From the NCBI GenBank assembly GCA_037890055.1, contig JBBKBD010000001.1: a stretch of DNA of 64,000 bases; one strand, 5' to 3'. Under the pieces are notes generated by a model. That model saw nothing but the letters and a program-made list of their open reading frames with translations. It was not told where the DNA came from and did not search any database. Below are positions 18,528 to 28,214 of the stretch, in pieces; within the stretch, counting starts at the first letter, position 1; every line of letters starts with the position of its first letter. Source of the DNA: Mediannikoviicoccus sp037890055. GTDB lineage: Bacteria; Bacillota; Clostridia; Tissierellales; Peptoniphilaceae. A program made the position numbers and the translations under genes.

Positions 18528-18953
18528 TTAGTTAATTTTTTTTATAGTTAGAATATCATTGGTATTCTTACTTATCTTTTTATCTATTCCTCTTAAAATA
18601 AAAATCGAAATTGCTAAGAACAATAATCCAAATAATAAACTTAAAAATTCATTACTTCTTATATCATACTTACCAAGTATAATTGTAGCACATATAACAC
18701 CCGTAATAAAAGCTATTATAGGTATAATATATACCATTGCGGAGTACTTTAACACAGTTGAACTGTCCATGTTAAGTTCCACTCTGTCTCCTTTATTAAA
18801 TCTTCCATCATCTTTTACATTAATAATCAAAGGCTTGTCTTCTCCTGAGCAGCCAGCGCAGCTTTCACACTTCCCTCCGCAGGCACTCTCCCTGATTACA
18901 AGTATATCTAACATGTTACTGTCTTTGTTTATTACAAGACCGCTTTTCTTCAT
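18528..18953 (-). CDS. RseC/MucC-like membrane protein with cysteine cluster
   Basis: This 141-residue protein matches the SoxR-reducing/RseC family. It has an N-terminal cytoplasmic cysteine cluster (Cys25, Cys29, Cys32, Cys35 in ACGGKCESCAGC) and two membrane segments at about 71-91 and 103-123. Clostridial copies are linked with electron-transfer (Rnf-type) systems, but no such genes are nearby. It lies 4 bases after tcdA. Function here is unknown; a redox role is an inference from the cysteines. Confidence 0.75.
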   Translation of the reverse strand: MKKSGLVINKDSNMLDILVIRESACGGKCESCAGCSGEDKPLIINVKDDGRFNKGDRVELNMDSSTVLKYSAMVYIIPIIAFITGVICATIILGKYDIRSNEFLSLLFGLLFLAISIFILRGIDKKISKNTNDILTIKKIN

Positions 18954-18957
18954 TTAA

Positions 18958-19665
18958 TCATTCCTTTATTAAATCTTTAATCACTTCGCCTGCAATTACA
19001 AGTCCACAGGCAGGTGGTACAAAACTTATGCTAGAAGGGAAAATTTTCCCAGTAGATTCATCAACAAATCTTTCTCCCGATGGGCTTTCTTTAGACCATA
19101 CTACTTTTAGTTTTTTAACGTCTAAAGCCTTGAGCTCTCTTCGCATAATGCGCGCAACAGGACACATTTCAGTTTTGTATATATCTGATACCCTAAATGC
19201 TGTAGGGTCAAGCTTATTTCCTGCGCCCATTGCAGAAATTAATTTCAAATCATAATCCCAAGCATATTTTGCTAAAGCTACTTTGCCCTTTAAAAAGTCT
19301 ATGCAATCCACAATATAATCATATTCCTTAAGGTTAAAAATTTCAATATTGTCCGGTGTCAACTTTTCTTTAATTGGACTTACATTTAACTCTGGATTTA
19401 TTTCAAGTAATCTATCCTTCATGACTTTAACTTTAGACTTGCCTACGGTTTTTGTTGTAGCTATAATCTGTCTATTGATATTTGTAATATCCACATCATC
19501 AAAGTCAACGATGGTTATATTTGAAACTCCTGCTCTTACAATTGATTCGGCACATATTCCACCAACTCCTCCAAGGCCGAAGACTATTACTTTGGCCTTG
19601 GAAAGTTTTTCTAAAGATTCAGTTCCGATTAAAAGCTCTGTCCTTTGTGTAAATTTATTTTTCAT
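18958..19665 (-). CDS. tcdA: tRNA threonylcarbamoyladenosine dehydratase-like E1 enzyme
   Basis: This ThiF/E1-like ATPase of 235 residues has the nucleotide-binding loop GLGGVGG, the segment DFDDVDITNINRQI, and the end segment SISFVPPACGLVIAGEVI typical of TcdA/YgdL. TcdA cyclises t6A37 in tRNAs that read ANN codons. The start overlaps the aspS end by 11 bases. A tRNA modification enzyme after aspS under a T-box fits a translation theme, but other ThiF-family roles cannot be ruled out. Confidence 0.85.
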   Translation of the reverse strand: MKNKFTQRTELLIGTESLEKLSKAKVIVFGLGGVGGICAESIVRAGVSNITIVDFDDVDITNINRQIIATTKTVGKSKVKVMKDRLLEINPELNVSPIKEKLTPDNIEIFNLKEYDYIVDCIDFLKGKVALAKYAWDYDLKLISAMGAGNKLDPTAFRVSDIYKTEMCPVARIMRRELKALDVKKLKVVWSKESPSGERFVDESTGKIFPSSISFVPPACGLVIAGEVIKDLIKE

Positions 19666-21436
19666 CTTCTCTTAATGATACATGAATTTCTTCCAATTGC
19701 TTTTCATCAACAAGTGCTGGAGCTCCAGTTAGTAAGTCTGTCGCAGATTGTGTCTTAGGGAAAGCAATAACATCTTTTATATTATTTGTTTCGCAAATTT
19801 GCATTGCAAGTCTGTCAATTCCATATGCAATTCCGCCATGAGGAGGTGTACCATACTTAAGCGCATCAACAAAGAATCCAAATTTCGCTTCAATTTCTTC
19901 GTCAGTTAACTTAAGGGCTTTGAAAATTCTCTCTTGTATTTCAGAATTATTTATTCTTATGGAGCCTCCCGCAGCTTCTTCTCCATTTATAACAAGGTCA
20001 TAGGCCTTTGATTTCATCTTTTCAGGTGCAGTTTCAAGTAGGTCTAGGTCTTCTTCCTTAGGCATTGTGAATGGATGGTGTTTAGCTACCATTCTTCCTT
20101 CTTCTTCAGAGTATTCAAACATTGGGAAGTCAACAACCCATGCCATTTTAAATACCTTTGGATCTAGTAATCCAAGATTTGATGCAATATGCCTACGAAG
20201 GGCGCCTAGTGAATCAAATACTACTTCGTCTTTATCTGCAACTATTAGGATTAGCGCATTGTCTTTAGCATCAAATACATTTAAAATATTTTGAAGCTCT
20301 TCTTCACTTAAGAACTTTGCAATCGGAGAATTAACTTCACCATTATTTACCTTAATCCATGCAAGGCCCTTAGCACCGTAGTCCTTAACAAATTTTTCTA
20401 GTGCATCTATTTTCTTTCTTGAGTATTCACTTTGATACTCACCAATATTTATACCCCTTACAGAATGTCCCTCTTTAACATTGCCAGAGAAAACTTTAAA
20501 CTCTGCATCTTTGACGATTTCTGAAATATCTGTAAGTTCAAATCCAAATCTTAGGTCAGGTTTGTCTGAACCATATCTTGACATGGCTTCATCAAAAGGA
20601 ATTCTCTTTAGTGGAATTTCAATATCCACCCCCTTAAGTTCCTTGAACACCTTTTGAACCATTCTCTCGTTTATACTCATTACGTCATCTTCATCAACAA
20701 ATGACATTTCAATATCCATCTGAGTAAACTCTGGCTGTCTATTTGCTCTAAGGTCTTCATCTCTAAAGCATCTTGCCAGTTGATAGTACTTGTCCATGCC
20801 TGCAACCATTAGAAGTTGTTTCATCAACTGCGGGCTTTGTGGTAGTGCATAGAATTTATTTGGATTTACCCTTGATGGAATAAGATAGTCCCTTGCTCCT
20901 TCTGGAGTTGGTTTGCCAAGATAAGGTGTTTCTGTTTCAATAAACCCTTCTCCGTCTAAAAAGCTTCTCATAAGAGTAATTAGTCGTGCTCTCTTAATTA
21001 AGTTTGATTGAATAGATTCTTTTCTAAGGTCTAAGAATCTATATTTTAATCTCATTTCCTCTGAAACATTGTCGTCACTCTTAATGTATATAGGTGGAGT
21101 TTGTGCCTTGTCAAGTATTCTAAACTCGCTACATAAAATTTCTATATCCCCGTTTGAAATATTTGGATTAACAGACTTTCTATTTCTAACATGGCCCTTA
21201 GCTGCTACAACAAATTCAGACCTTACAGTCTTAGCCTTTTCAAAATAGTCTTTACAATCTTCATCATTAACAACTATTTGAACAATACCTGACCTATCTC
21301 TAATATCCATAAATATAATATGTCCTAGGTTTCTTTCCTTTGCAACCCAGCCCATTACAATAACTTCTTTTCCAACTAATTCATTTGTTACATCTGCACA
21401 CATGTTAGTTCTTTTAAAATTTTTAATATTATCCAT
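19655..21436 (-). CDS. aspS: Aspartyl-tRNA synthetase
   Basis: This is a class II synthetase of 593 residues with an N-terminal OB-fold anticodon domain, motif 2 (FRDEDLRANRQPEFTQMD), the bacterial GAD insertion, and motif 3 (GGIAYGIDRLAMQI). The ATG at 21436 has AGGAG five bases upstream; the frame is open 10 codons further but would run into the leader. The T-box with an Asp (GAC) specifier controls it. Whether it is discriminating or also charges tRNA-Asn is not decided, but asnS is present at 41.2 kb. Confidence 0.96.
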   Translation of the reverse strand: MDNIKNFKRTNMCADVTNELVGKEVIVMGWVAKERNLGHIIFMDIRDRSGIVQIVVNDEDCKDYFEKAKTVRSEFVVAAKGHVRNRKSVNPNISNGDIEILCSEFRILDKAQTPPIYIKSDDNVSEEMRLKYRFLDLRKESIQSNLIKRARLITLMRSFLDGEGFIETETPYLGKPTPEGARDYLIPSRVNPNKFYALPQSPQLMKQLLMVAGMDKYYQLARCFRDEDLRANRQPEFTQMDIEMSFVDEDDVMSINERMVQKVFKELKGVDIEIPLKRIPFDEAMSRYGSDKPDLRFGFELTDISEIVKDAEFKVFSGNVKEGHSVRGINIGEYQSEYSRKKIDALEKFVKDYGAKGLAWIKVNNGEVNSPIAKFLSEEELQNILNVFDAKDNALILIVADKDEVVFDSLGALRRHIASNLGLLDPKVFKMAWVVDFPMFEYSEEEGRMVAKHHPFTMPKEEDLDLLETAPEKMKSKAYDLVINGEEAAGGSIRINNSEIQERIFKALKLTDEEIEAKFGFFVDALKYGTPPHGGIAYGIDRLAMQICETNNIKDVIAFPKTQSATDLLTGAPALVDEKQLEEIHVSLREDEK

Positions 21437-21462
21437 ATCTTCTCCTAAAATTAAAATTTTGC

Positions 21463-21657
21463 ACAAAAAAACCCGTCACAAAGGGACGAGTTAGCTCGCG
21501 GTACCACCCTAATTAGGTAAACCTCACTTAAAATTTATAACGCAATTACCATAGCTCCTAGGCGTCATCAAAAGCCTTAGTAAGTAGGTTTCACCAAACC
21601 CTACCTCTCTTTCATACTCTTAGCTTTATCCTTCCTATTCAACGCTAATATTAACAT
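21463..21657 (-). promoter_or_regulatory. T-box leader, aspartate specific
   Basis: The T-box sequence AGGGTGGTACCGCG is at 21497-21510. The terminator stem ACTCGTC/GACGGGT (21471-21491) is followed by eight T. Upstream are an AGAGAG box, GGTGAAA and a specifier region GATGAC, in which GAC at 21564-21566 reads Asp. Uncharged tRNA-Asp would favour the antiterminator and expression of aspS and the three genes after it. Confidence 0.93.
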
Positions 21658-21663
21658 GATTTT

Positions 21664-21692
21664 ATTGTATATTATTTAATATCAAAGGTCAA
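21664..21692 (-). promoter_or_regulatory. SigA promoter of the aspS T-box transcript
   Basis: TTGACC (21687-21692), 17 bases, TACAAT (21664-21669), starting 2 bases after the murJ stop. Confidence 0.8.
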
Positions 21693-21693
21693 A

Positions 21694-23220
21694 TTATCTT
21701 CTTGATCTAGCCTTTGACTTTATTTGTCTAATTAAATTCTCGGCTTCTTTAACTTTAAATACCATTACAAACACTGCATATATTAAAGCTCCAACAAGTA
21801 TTGCCAGAAACATAGCCTTCTTACTTCCAAGGCTGTTAACAAGGGCATTATTTGTGAAATGTACTCCTATGCCCATAATGATGGATGCAGCAGCTATCTT
21901 TAAAGTTTCCACAATTAAGTGGTTCATCTTTGAAAACTCACCAATTTTCTTCTTCAAGTTATAAAAAAGAAGAATTGCCCCAAAGTATGCTGCAACTGTA
22001 GTTCCCAGTGCTAAACCATTAAGTCCTAAAAACCTTGAACTTCCTACGGAAACAATTATATTTACCAAAATCATCCACATGGTGTTTTTTGTTGGTGTCT
22101 TAGTATCTTTTAAACTATAAAAAGATTTAAATAGTATATCTCTAAGTGCTATTGCCATAAGACCAGATGAATAAAGCATTAAGACCGGTGCAGTCAACGC
22201 TGTGTCACCCTTAGTAAAGTTACCACCTTCATAAATAAATTCCACTATTGGGTTCGCAAGTATTCCAAGGCCCACCATTGCAGGTATTACTAAAAGAAAC
22301 ATAGACACAAACGTATCTACGATAACATCTTTGAATTCTCCAATCTTATTTTGTCCTGCAAACTTACTTAAAATTGGATACATTACTGTACTTACCGATA
22401 CAATAACAATTCCATTTACAAGCTCACTTAGTCTAGAGGCGTATTCCATTACATTTATACCTCTTTCACCCATTATCATTGTGGCTAAGTTTTTATCTAC
22501 TATAACGTTTAATTGATTAACAGAAACACCTACAATTATAGGTATGGCCATTATCAACATGGATTTTATTTCTGGCTCTTTTACACTTAAAATCTTTGTC
22601 CATTTATACCCCTTTTTCTTAACAGCAGGAATATATGGAGCAAACTGTAAAGTTGATGCCACTGCAATACCTATGGCAAGGTAGTACTTGTTTATATACT
22701 TACCAAGATATAGTCCAAGGATTATAAATACATTTAATATAAAACCTTGTAACGCCGTTACTATAAACTCGCCATGGCAATTTAAATAGCCTCTATATAC
22801 TGTTGCAATTCCAATTGGTATTAAAGATACCATAGAAATACGCAAAAAGTTTGTGGTAAGCACCCTTGCTGGTTCGTTTAACTTAAATGCAAATACATAG
22901 GTAAGTTGTCTTGCAAATATTTGACATAGTATTACAAGTACAATGGTTATAATAGCAGTTATATTAGCTAAATTACTGGTAAATCTATCTGCAATCCCAA
23001 CACCTTGTTGTTCTTCTAGCCTTTTGTACGTCGGTATAAAACCCGTTGTTATACCTACTGCAATAAAACTGAATACTAAAACTGGAATAGACATTGCCAA
23101 GTTAAATGCCGCAGCCTCAATCCCCGTTCCAAAAAGTCTTGAAAGAGTTGCAATCCTTACGGCGCCCAAAATTTTTGAAAGCACCGTTAAAACCATTAAT
23201 ATAATTGATATTCCTTTCAT
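21694..23220 (-). CDS. murJ: Lipid II flippase MurJ
   Basis: This polytopic MATE/MOP-type membrane protein of 508 residues has about 14 hydrophobic segments and a typical start (KGISIILMVLTVLSKILGAV). MurJ moves lipid II to the outer face for peptidoglycan assembly. The ATG at 23220 has GAGGG five bases upstream; a GTG two codons earlier is less likely. It is a single-gene unit divergent from the PucR-type regulator. The promoter is weak by eye. Confidence 0.93.
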   Translation of the reverse strand: MKGISIILMVLTVLSKILGAVRIATLSRLFGTGIEAAAFNLAMSIPVLVFSFIAVGITTGFIPTYKRLEEQQGVGIADRFTSNLANITAIITIVLVILCQIFARQLTYVFAFKLNEPARVLTTNFLRISMVSLIPIGIATVYRGYLNCHGEFIVTALQGFILNVFIILGLYLGKYINKYYLAIGIAVASTLQFAPYIPAVKKKGYKWTKILSVKEPEIKSMLIMAIPIIVGVSVNQLNVIVDKNLATMIMGERGINVMEYASRLSELVNGIVIVSVSTVMYPILSKFAGQNKIGEFKDVIVDTFVSMFLLVIPAMVGLGILANPIVEFIYEGGNFTKGDTALTAPVLMLYSSGLMAIALRDILFKSFYSLKDTKTPTKNTMWMILVNIIVSVGSSRFLGLNGLALGTTVAAYFGAILLFYNLKKKIGEFSKMNHLIVETLKIAAASIIMGIGVHFTNNALVNSLGSKKAMFLAILVGALIYAVFVMVFKVKEAENLIRQIKSKARSRR

Positions 23221-23311
23221 ATTCACCCTCTTTTCATTAGCCTTATAACTTTATCATAAACTAGAATTTCAATCAATATTATAAAATTAACTTTAAGTAT
23301 TTTGTAGTATT

Positions 23312-23320
23312 TGATATACT
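23312..23320 (+). promoter_or_regulatory. Extended -10 promoter of the PucR-type gene
   Basis: TGATATACT on the plus strand, 31 bases before the ATG; -35 poor (TTTAAG). Confidence 0.5.
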
Positions 23321-23350
23321 CAAATCATAAAAATAAGATAGGGTGAGGAA

Positions 23351-24697
23351 ATGCTCTTAAGTCAAATAAGCGAAATAAAAGAATTAAAAATTAAAGATAA
23401 AAATATTTTTTCAAATGAAGATATTTACGCATGTTCTGTTTCAAATTCACTTGATAAAAATAATTTGAATGTCTTAACAGAAAATGAAATAAAAAATTTA
23501 AACCCTGAAAGTGGAAATTTTTTAATTGTAAACTCAAATGATGAATTCAAAAGCAAAAATAAAATTAGTTATCTACACTCAAGTTTAGATAATGTAGAAC
23601 AGGCCATGGAAATATTACAGCCTTTGATTATTGAAAACCAAAAGTTTTTAGAAAAAATCTACTCTACTATCTGTTTAGACAAGGGAATTGAAAATTTACT
23701 TAAAAAGATTAGCTCAAAATTTGAAGATAAGGTTTGTGTTTTGGATAATAACAAAAAATTACTTTATAATCCGTTTGACTTCAACAAGGTCAGTGAGTTA
23801 TATCCGCTGAAGTTCATATCTTCAAATTCATCAAGAATGTTTGCATACTTGGCCTTTGAAAATAGCCATGAAGATGAAAAAGAAAGTATAAATAATTTAT
23901 GTACTATAATTTCAAATTATATTCACAAAGAAGTTAAGAACCTTCAAACTTCATTTGATAATTTTTATCTATCTCTTAAAAATTTATTAAAAGGAGACTT
24001 TTCGGACGAAGACTACAAAATACTCAAGGGGCTTAATTGGAGTGTTAAAGACAACTACAAGGTTTATGTAATTCAACTTGAAGCAGGGCTATTTAAATAT
24101 AGAGATATGTTTATTCATGGCAATCGCTTTATATTAGATAACCCACAATACCTCTTTTCAATTTTAAACCAAAATCACCTTATACTTTTAATAAACAAGA
24201 CAAGACTAAATAGAAACAAATTGGAAGATGAAATTTTAGAATACATTACAAAGTATAACTTAAAATACTATAGTCATGATTTGAAGAATAAACTATCAAA
24301 TTTCAATAAGGTATATGATTTGTCAAAATTTATTTTTGATAATGAAGTTCCAGTTTCATCTGATGGACAAGAAGAGCTTCACAGTTTAATGAAACCGCTG
24401 CTTGGGCAAATTGATTTTTTGGAAATTTTAATTCCAGAAATTTTAAAGCCACTTCTTGAACACGATTTGGAAAAAAATTCAGAGTTTTTAAAGACCTTGT
24501 ACCTATATCTGACAGAAGAGAGGTCTCTAATAAAAGTTGCAGAGATTATGGACATTCACAGAAATTCCGTAGTCTATAGAATAAACCGACTTTCAGAGAT
24601 TGTAGACATTGATTTTGAAGATTCTAAGACAAGATACAATCTACTTATTGGAATTGAAATATTAAAAGAGCTATATCCAAAAATACTAGACCAATAG
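23351..24697 (+). CDS. PucR/CdaR-type helix-turn-helix regulator
   Basis: This is one of only two complete genes on the plus strand. The 448 residues end in a PucR-type DNA-binding domain: LTEERSLIKVAEIMDIHRNSVVYRINRLSEI. The middle (about 195-330) resembles the regulator core found between sensor and HTH in this family. The N-terminal ~190 residues are not recognised. It stands alone, so the target is unknown. It is divergent from murJ and convergent with the TPR gene, sharing a bidirectional terminator whose loop contains its stop codon. Confidence 0.82.
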   Translation: MLLSQISEIKELKIKDKNIFSNEDIYACSVSNSLDKNNLNVLTENEIKNLNPESGNFLIVNSNDEFKSKNKISYLHSSLDNVEQAMEILQPLIIENQKFLEKIYSTICLDKGIENLLKKISSKFEDKVCVLDNNKKLLYNPFDFNKVSELYPLKFISSNSSRMFAYLAFENSHEDEKESINNLCTIISNYIHKEVKNLQTSFDNFYLSLKNLLKGDFSDEDYKILKGLNWSVKDNYKVYVIQLEAGLFKYRDMFIHGNRFILDNPQYLFSILNQNHLILLINKTRLNRNKLEDEILEYITKYNLKYYSHDLKNKLSNFNKVYDLSKFIFDNEVPVSSDGQEELHSLMKPLLGQIDFLEILIPEILKPLLEHDLEKNSEFLKTLYLYLTEERSLIKVAEIMDIHRNSVVYRINRLSEIVDIDFEDSKTRYNLLIGIEILKELYPKILDQ

Positions 24698-24710
24698 GCC
24701 TAGTATTTTT
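24679..24710. terminator. Bidirectional terminator between convergent genes
   Basis: AAAAATACTAG and CTAGTATTTTT form an 11-bp stem with a 10-base loop containing the TAG of the plus-strand gene. A T run follows on the plus strand. It also lies directly after the minus-strand TPR gene stop. Confidence 0.85.
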
Positions 24711-25804
24711 TAATTTATATTCTTTATTTTCTCTAATAAAATCATAGCATTATTAAAAAGTTCTTCAGATATATCATAATAACTAACAACACTTTCTAAG
24801 TCTTCTTTTGCCTTTTCAATCTCTCCTATGTTTAAAAAAATAATGGCTCGGTTAAATTGTAATGGTGCATTGTCTCCTATGTTTTGAAGAGCCATGTTTA
24901 TAAGTCCCAGTGCTTCTAATACAAGTCCTGCTTGGCCCAGCACAAAGCTATAGTCGATAAAGAAATTCGGATCCATTAATCCCTCATGTTCCTTATGGGT
25001 CTTTTCAAAAAGTTCTAAGGCTTTCTCAACGTCTCCCTTGTTGTAGTACGCCATTGCAAGATATTGATCCTTTTTATAATTAAAAGTATCCACATCTTCT
25101 AAGGTTTCAATTACTTCATTGTAACTTCCACTTTGAAGTTTATGAAAGGCCTCCTCAATTTTTGAATCCGTTACAACTTCATGCAAAAGTGGCGCTATTT
25201 TTTCCCTAAGTTCTGCTTCAAAGGGACTGTCCTTTGATAGCTCAAGAGCCTTTCTAAAATAAAATTCTGCTTTCATTGGGTTTTCTTCAAGCATTTCAAT
25301 TGTCCCAAACAAAAAGTAATTATATGGAAAGTAAGGGTAATTTTTTATATTTTCATTTAAAACTCTCTTTGACTCTTCTAAGAACATTATATCTAAAGTG
25401 TTATCAAAATAGTCCTTGAGAGCTGATGCATATGCAAATGATGACGAACTTTGAGGAAAGTTTTCATAGATGAACTTGAAAAATATCATGGCATTTTCAT
25501 AATTTATTTCTATTTCTTCAAATGCCATTGCCATTAAATAACTTTCTGTATTTTCTATACTATTAAGCATAAAATTTACATAGTCGTCCCTATATATAAA
25601 ATCTTCGTCCAGTGCACAGATATATGCCATTCCCCTGACGAAATAACTTATATCTATCTCTTCTGTAAAGGTATCATTTTTTAATTCTTCCATAAAATCT
25701 GATTTCAATATAGGAAGTGGAAAACCATAAACGCTTTTGTCCTTCAGCTCCAAAAAATATATATTATCCGTCTTCGATTCAAAAAATTTTTTAATATTAT
25801 TCAT
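24710..25804 (-). CDS. TPR-repeat protein, function unknown
   Basis: The 364-residue soluble protein has tetratricopeptide-like helical pairs; examples are PMKAEFYFRKALELSKDSP, KDQYLAMAYYNKGDVEKALELFEK and PLQFNRAIIFLNIGEIEKAKEDLE. No signal peptide or membrane segment is seen. It overlaps the membrane-protein gene by 8 bases and is the last gene of the Phe T-box run. TPR proteins are scaffolds; the partner is not evident. Confidence 0.75.
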   Translation of the reverse strand: MNNIKKFFESKTDNIYFLELKDKSVYGFPLPILKSDFMEELKNDTFTEEIDISYFVRGMAYICALDEDFIYRDDYVNFMLNSIENTESYLMAMAFEEIEINYENAMIFFKFIYENFPQSSSSFAYASALKDYFDNTLDIMFLEESKRVLNENIKNYPYFPYNYFLFGTIEMLEENPMKAEFYFRKALELSKDSPFEAELREKIAPLLHEVVTDSKIEEAFHKLQSGSYNEVIETLEDVDTFNYKKDQYLAMAYYNKGDVEKALELFEKTHKEHEGLMDPNFFIDYSFVLGQAGLVLEALGLINMALQNIGDNAPLQFNRAIIFLNIGEIEKAKEDLESVVSYYDISEELFNNAMILLEKIKNIN

Positions 25805-26513
25805 TAAAATTCCTCATAAACTCTCTTTTTCTTCTGGATGAACCATTTAATATTTCAAATAACATTCCTCTATACATCAAATAAATACCTATTATTAAAA
25901 TAACTACAACGGACTTTATAACGGACTTCAAGTCACTAAAATATAATCCTGTAAATAGTGATCCTCCTTCTATTGAAGCGTAAATTAAAGCCATTATGAT
26001 TATATTTGGAAGTCCCCAGTTAAGAATATTTTCTTTTAAAAAGTACACGCTTTTTATAATTGAATTATATCCATCATAATCTTCAAGATAAAGAGTTTCT
26101 GGAAGGGCGTTTAAAACAATCATAGCAATTATTGTAACTATAAAATAAAATTTCATTGCAATGGGACTTAATATAATCTGCGCTATATAAATTACAAATC
26201 CAACTTGAATAATCTTTATGGCAAATGGTTTGAAATCATAATCTTGTAACGCAACCGAGGTTCCAGTATCTTTAACTCCCGTATATAAAATGGACATTAT
26301 AAAGCCTAATATGCACACTTTGAAAATATAAACTAAAAGGCCTGAAATATATCCATTTAGCTTTAACACTCCAAATAAAATATTTGAAATTATATTAGTA
26401 GCTATTATGCCCATTGCTAAAATAACTGCACATAGCACAATATATCTTGGATTTTTAAATGTGTTTCTTAGAGCTTTTTTCTGAATATAAATAAAATCGT
26501 TTAAAATATCCAT
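25797..26513 (-). CDS. Integral membrane protein, function unknown
   Basis: The 238 residues contain about six hydrophobic segments (around 22-48, 60-80, 100-120, 121-140, 168-190, 195-215) and a basic C-terminus (SSRRKREF). I do not recognise a family with certainty. It sits 1 base after the radical SAM gene and overlaps the TPR gene, so the last two products may act together at the membrane; this is inference from spacing. Confidence 0.65.
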   Translation of the reverse strand: MDILNDFIYIQKKALRNTFKNPRYIVLCAVILAMGIIATNIISNILFGVLKLNGYISGLLVYIFKVCILGFIMSILYTGVKDTGTSVALQDYDFKPFAIKIIQVGFVIYIAQIILSPIAMKFYFIVTIIAMIVLNALPETLYLEDYDGYNSIIKSVYFLKENILNWGLPNIIIMALIYASIEGGSLFTGLYFSDLKSVIKSVVVILIIGIYLMYRGMLFEILNGSSRRKREFMRNFNE

Positions 26514-26514
26514 G

Positions 26515-28206
26515 CTACCTCCAACTTTCTGTAATATCGTAATATTTTCTGTCTTTAATTCTGTAAATTAAAAGTAAATCCTCTTTCTTGAAATCAGTTA
26601 AAATCTGATAGTCAAATTTTAGGAAGATATAATTTTTAATAAGTCTTTTTGCAGGAACGTCATGCTCCGATATTTTTTCTAAAACGTTGCCGTCCCTTAA
26701 CAAATCGTGTTCCTTTGCACCTTCAATCTTTTTTGGATTTAAAAACCAAGGAACTTTGCCATTGGTTAACACATAGTCATGTATTAAGAGTTCATTTAGT
26801 AAGTCAACCTCTTTAAATTCTCTCTCAATTAAAAACTCTTTTAAAATTTTATATAGTGAATCTCTAGAATGATTTTTAAATAGGTAGTCTTTTTCATCCC
26901 AATAATTTCCTAACTCTAGAAAGAATTCATAGTAGTCGCTGTAATAATTTTCAAAAAGATAATTTATTGTGTTCTTGAAATAGCCCTCATTATAGTACTT
27001 ATCGAGCATCTGTTCTATCTTTTTTACTTCTTGTAACTCCATGTAGCTAATCCATTTTGTAGATATAACTTCAAATGGCGACTTCTTATCGTAAATTATT
27101 TCATATTGCTCCGCTTTATGGTATATAGGTGAACCTTTTAAAACCTTTAGGAAACCTAATTGAAGTTTGTCTGGGCCAATGGATAAAATATCATTAAATG
27201 ACTTTCTCAAACTTTTTAAATCTTCAAATGGCAGTCCTGCAATTAAATCAAGGTGAAGATGTATATTTTTAAATGACATAATCTCTTTACAAACCCTTGT
27301 TATTGTTTCAAAGTCACCCACCCTTTTAATTGCCTTGCACGTGTCTTCGTTAGTGGATTGAACTCCAACTTCAAATTGAAAAAGATCTTTTCTTGCTGTT
27401 CTAAATAGATTTAAATAGTCTTCATCAATAAGTTGAGGATGTATTTCTAAGTGAAAAGTAGTAAAATTGTTGTCATTATCAATAATATATTTTAGTATTG
27501 TAAGACTTCTCTCTTTGTTAAAATTAAATGTTCTGTCAATAAATTTAACAAGCGGAACATTTTCATCTAAAAATAATTTTATATCCTTTAAACATCTTTC
27601 AAGTGGATAAAATCTTACATGTCCTGTAGACGAAGACAGACAAAATTCACAGTTATAAGGACAACCTCTGGAAGTTTCGTAATAAACTATCTTCTTGTCT
27701 TTAATGTAGTCTAAAGTGTATTCTATTTTTGAATTTTCAAGATCCACCACCTGGTAAATATCATTTCCTACTACTTCCTCATTAGACAGTGTAACCACGC
27801 CTGCTGGCAATTCCTTTCTTTCACCATGAACGTAGTCAAGTAGTTCTAAAAAGGACACTTCACCCTCTCCACTCATAATATAATCAACATATGGATGATT
27901 TTTGATAATCTCTTTTGAGTTAAAAGATACTTCTGGACCTCCCATAAAAATAATGAGATTTGGATTGATTAATTTTAATTTTTCACAAATTTCCAAGGTC
28001 ATTTCCACGTTCCAAATATATGTTGAAAAGCCTACAATGTCATATGCTCCCCTTATTATTTGAAATATTATCTCGTCGCTATTTTGATTTATAGTAAAGT
28101 CAATAGTATCGCATTTGTACTTTGGATACACCGTATCTTTTAAGTATCTTATTGCGATATTACTGTGAATATACTTTGTGTTCAATGATGTTAAAAGTAT
28201 TTTCAT
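26515..28206 (-). CDS. B12-binding-domain radical SAM protein (DUF4080-like)
   Basis: The N-terminal ~140 residues form a cobalamin-binding-like Rossmann domain (MKILLTSLNTKYIHSNIAI, FMGGPEVSF, GEGEVSFLELL). The radical SAM cluster follows with Cys182, Cys186 and Cys189 (GCPYNCEFCLSS), then a ~200-residue C-terminal domain with YELQEV-like helices. The histidine motif DxHxxG for base-off B12 is not seen, which is common in this subgroup. Length 563. The substrate is unknown. It follows mutS2 by 8 bases. Confidence 0.85.
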   Translation of the reverse strand: MKILLTSLNTKYIHSNIAIRYLKDTVYPKYKCDTIDFTINQNSDEIIFQIIRGAYDIVGFSTYIWNVEMTLEICEKLKLINPNLIIFMGGPEVSFNSKEIIKNHPYVDYIMSGEGEVSFLELLDYVHGERKELPAGVVTLSNEEVVGNDIYQVVDLENSKIEYTLDYIKDKKIVYYETSRGCPYNCEFCLSSSTGHVRFYPLERCLKDIKLFLDENVPLVKFIDRTFNFNKERSLTILKYIIDNDNNFTTFHLEIHPQLIDEDYLNLFRTARKDLFQFEVGVQSTNEDTCKAIKRVGDFETITRVCKEIMSFKNIHLHLDLIAGLPFEDLKSLRKSFNDILSIGPDKLQLGFLKVLKGSPIYHKAEQYEIIYDKKSPFEVISTKWISYMELQEVKKIEQMLDKYYNEGYFKNTINYLFENYYSDYYEFFLELGNYWDEKDYLFKNHSRDSLYKILKEFLIEREFKEVDLLNELLIHDYVLTNGKVPWFLNPKKIEGAKEHDLLRDGNVLEKISEHDVPAKRLIKNYIFLKFDYQILTDFKKEDLLLIYRIKDRKYYDITESWR

Positions 28207-28214
28207 TTAACCAC

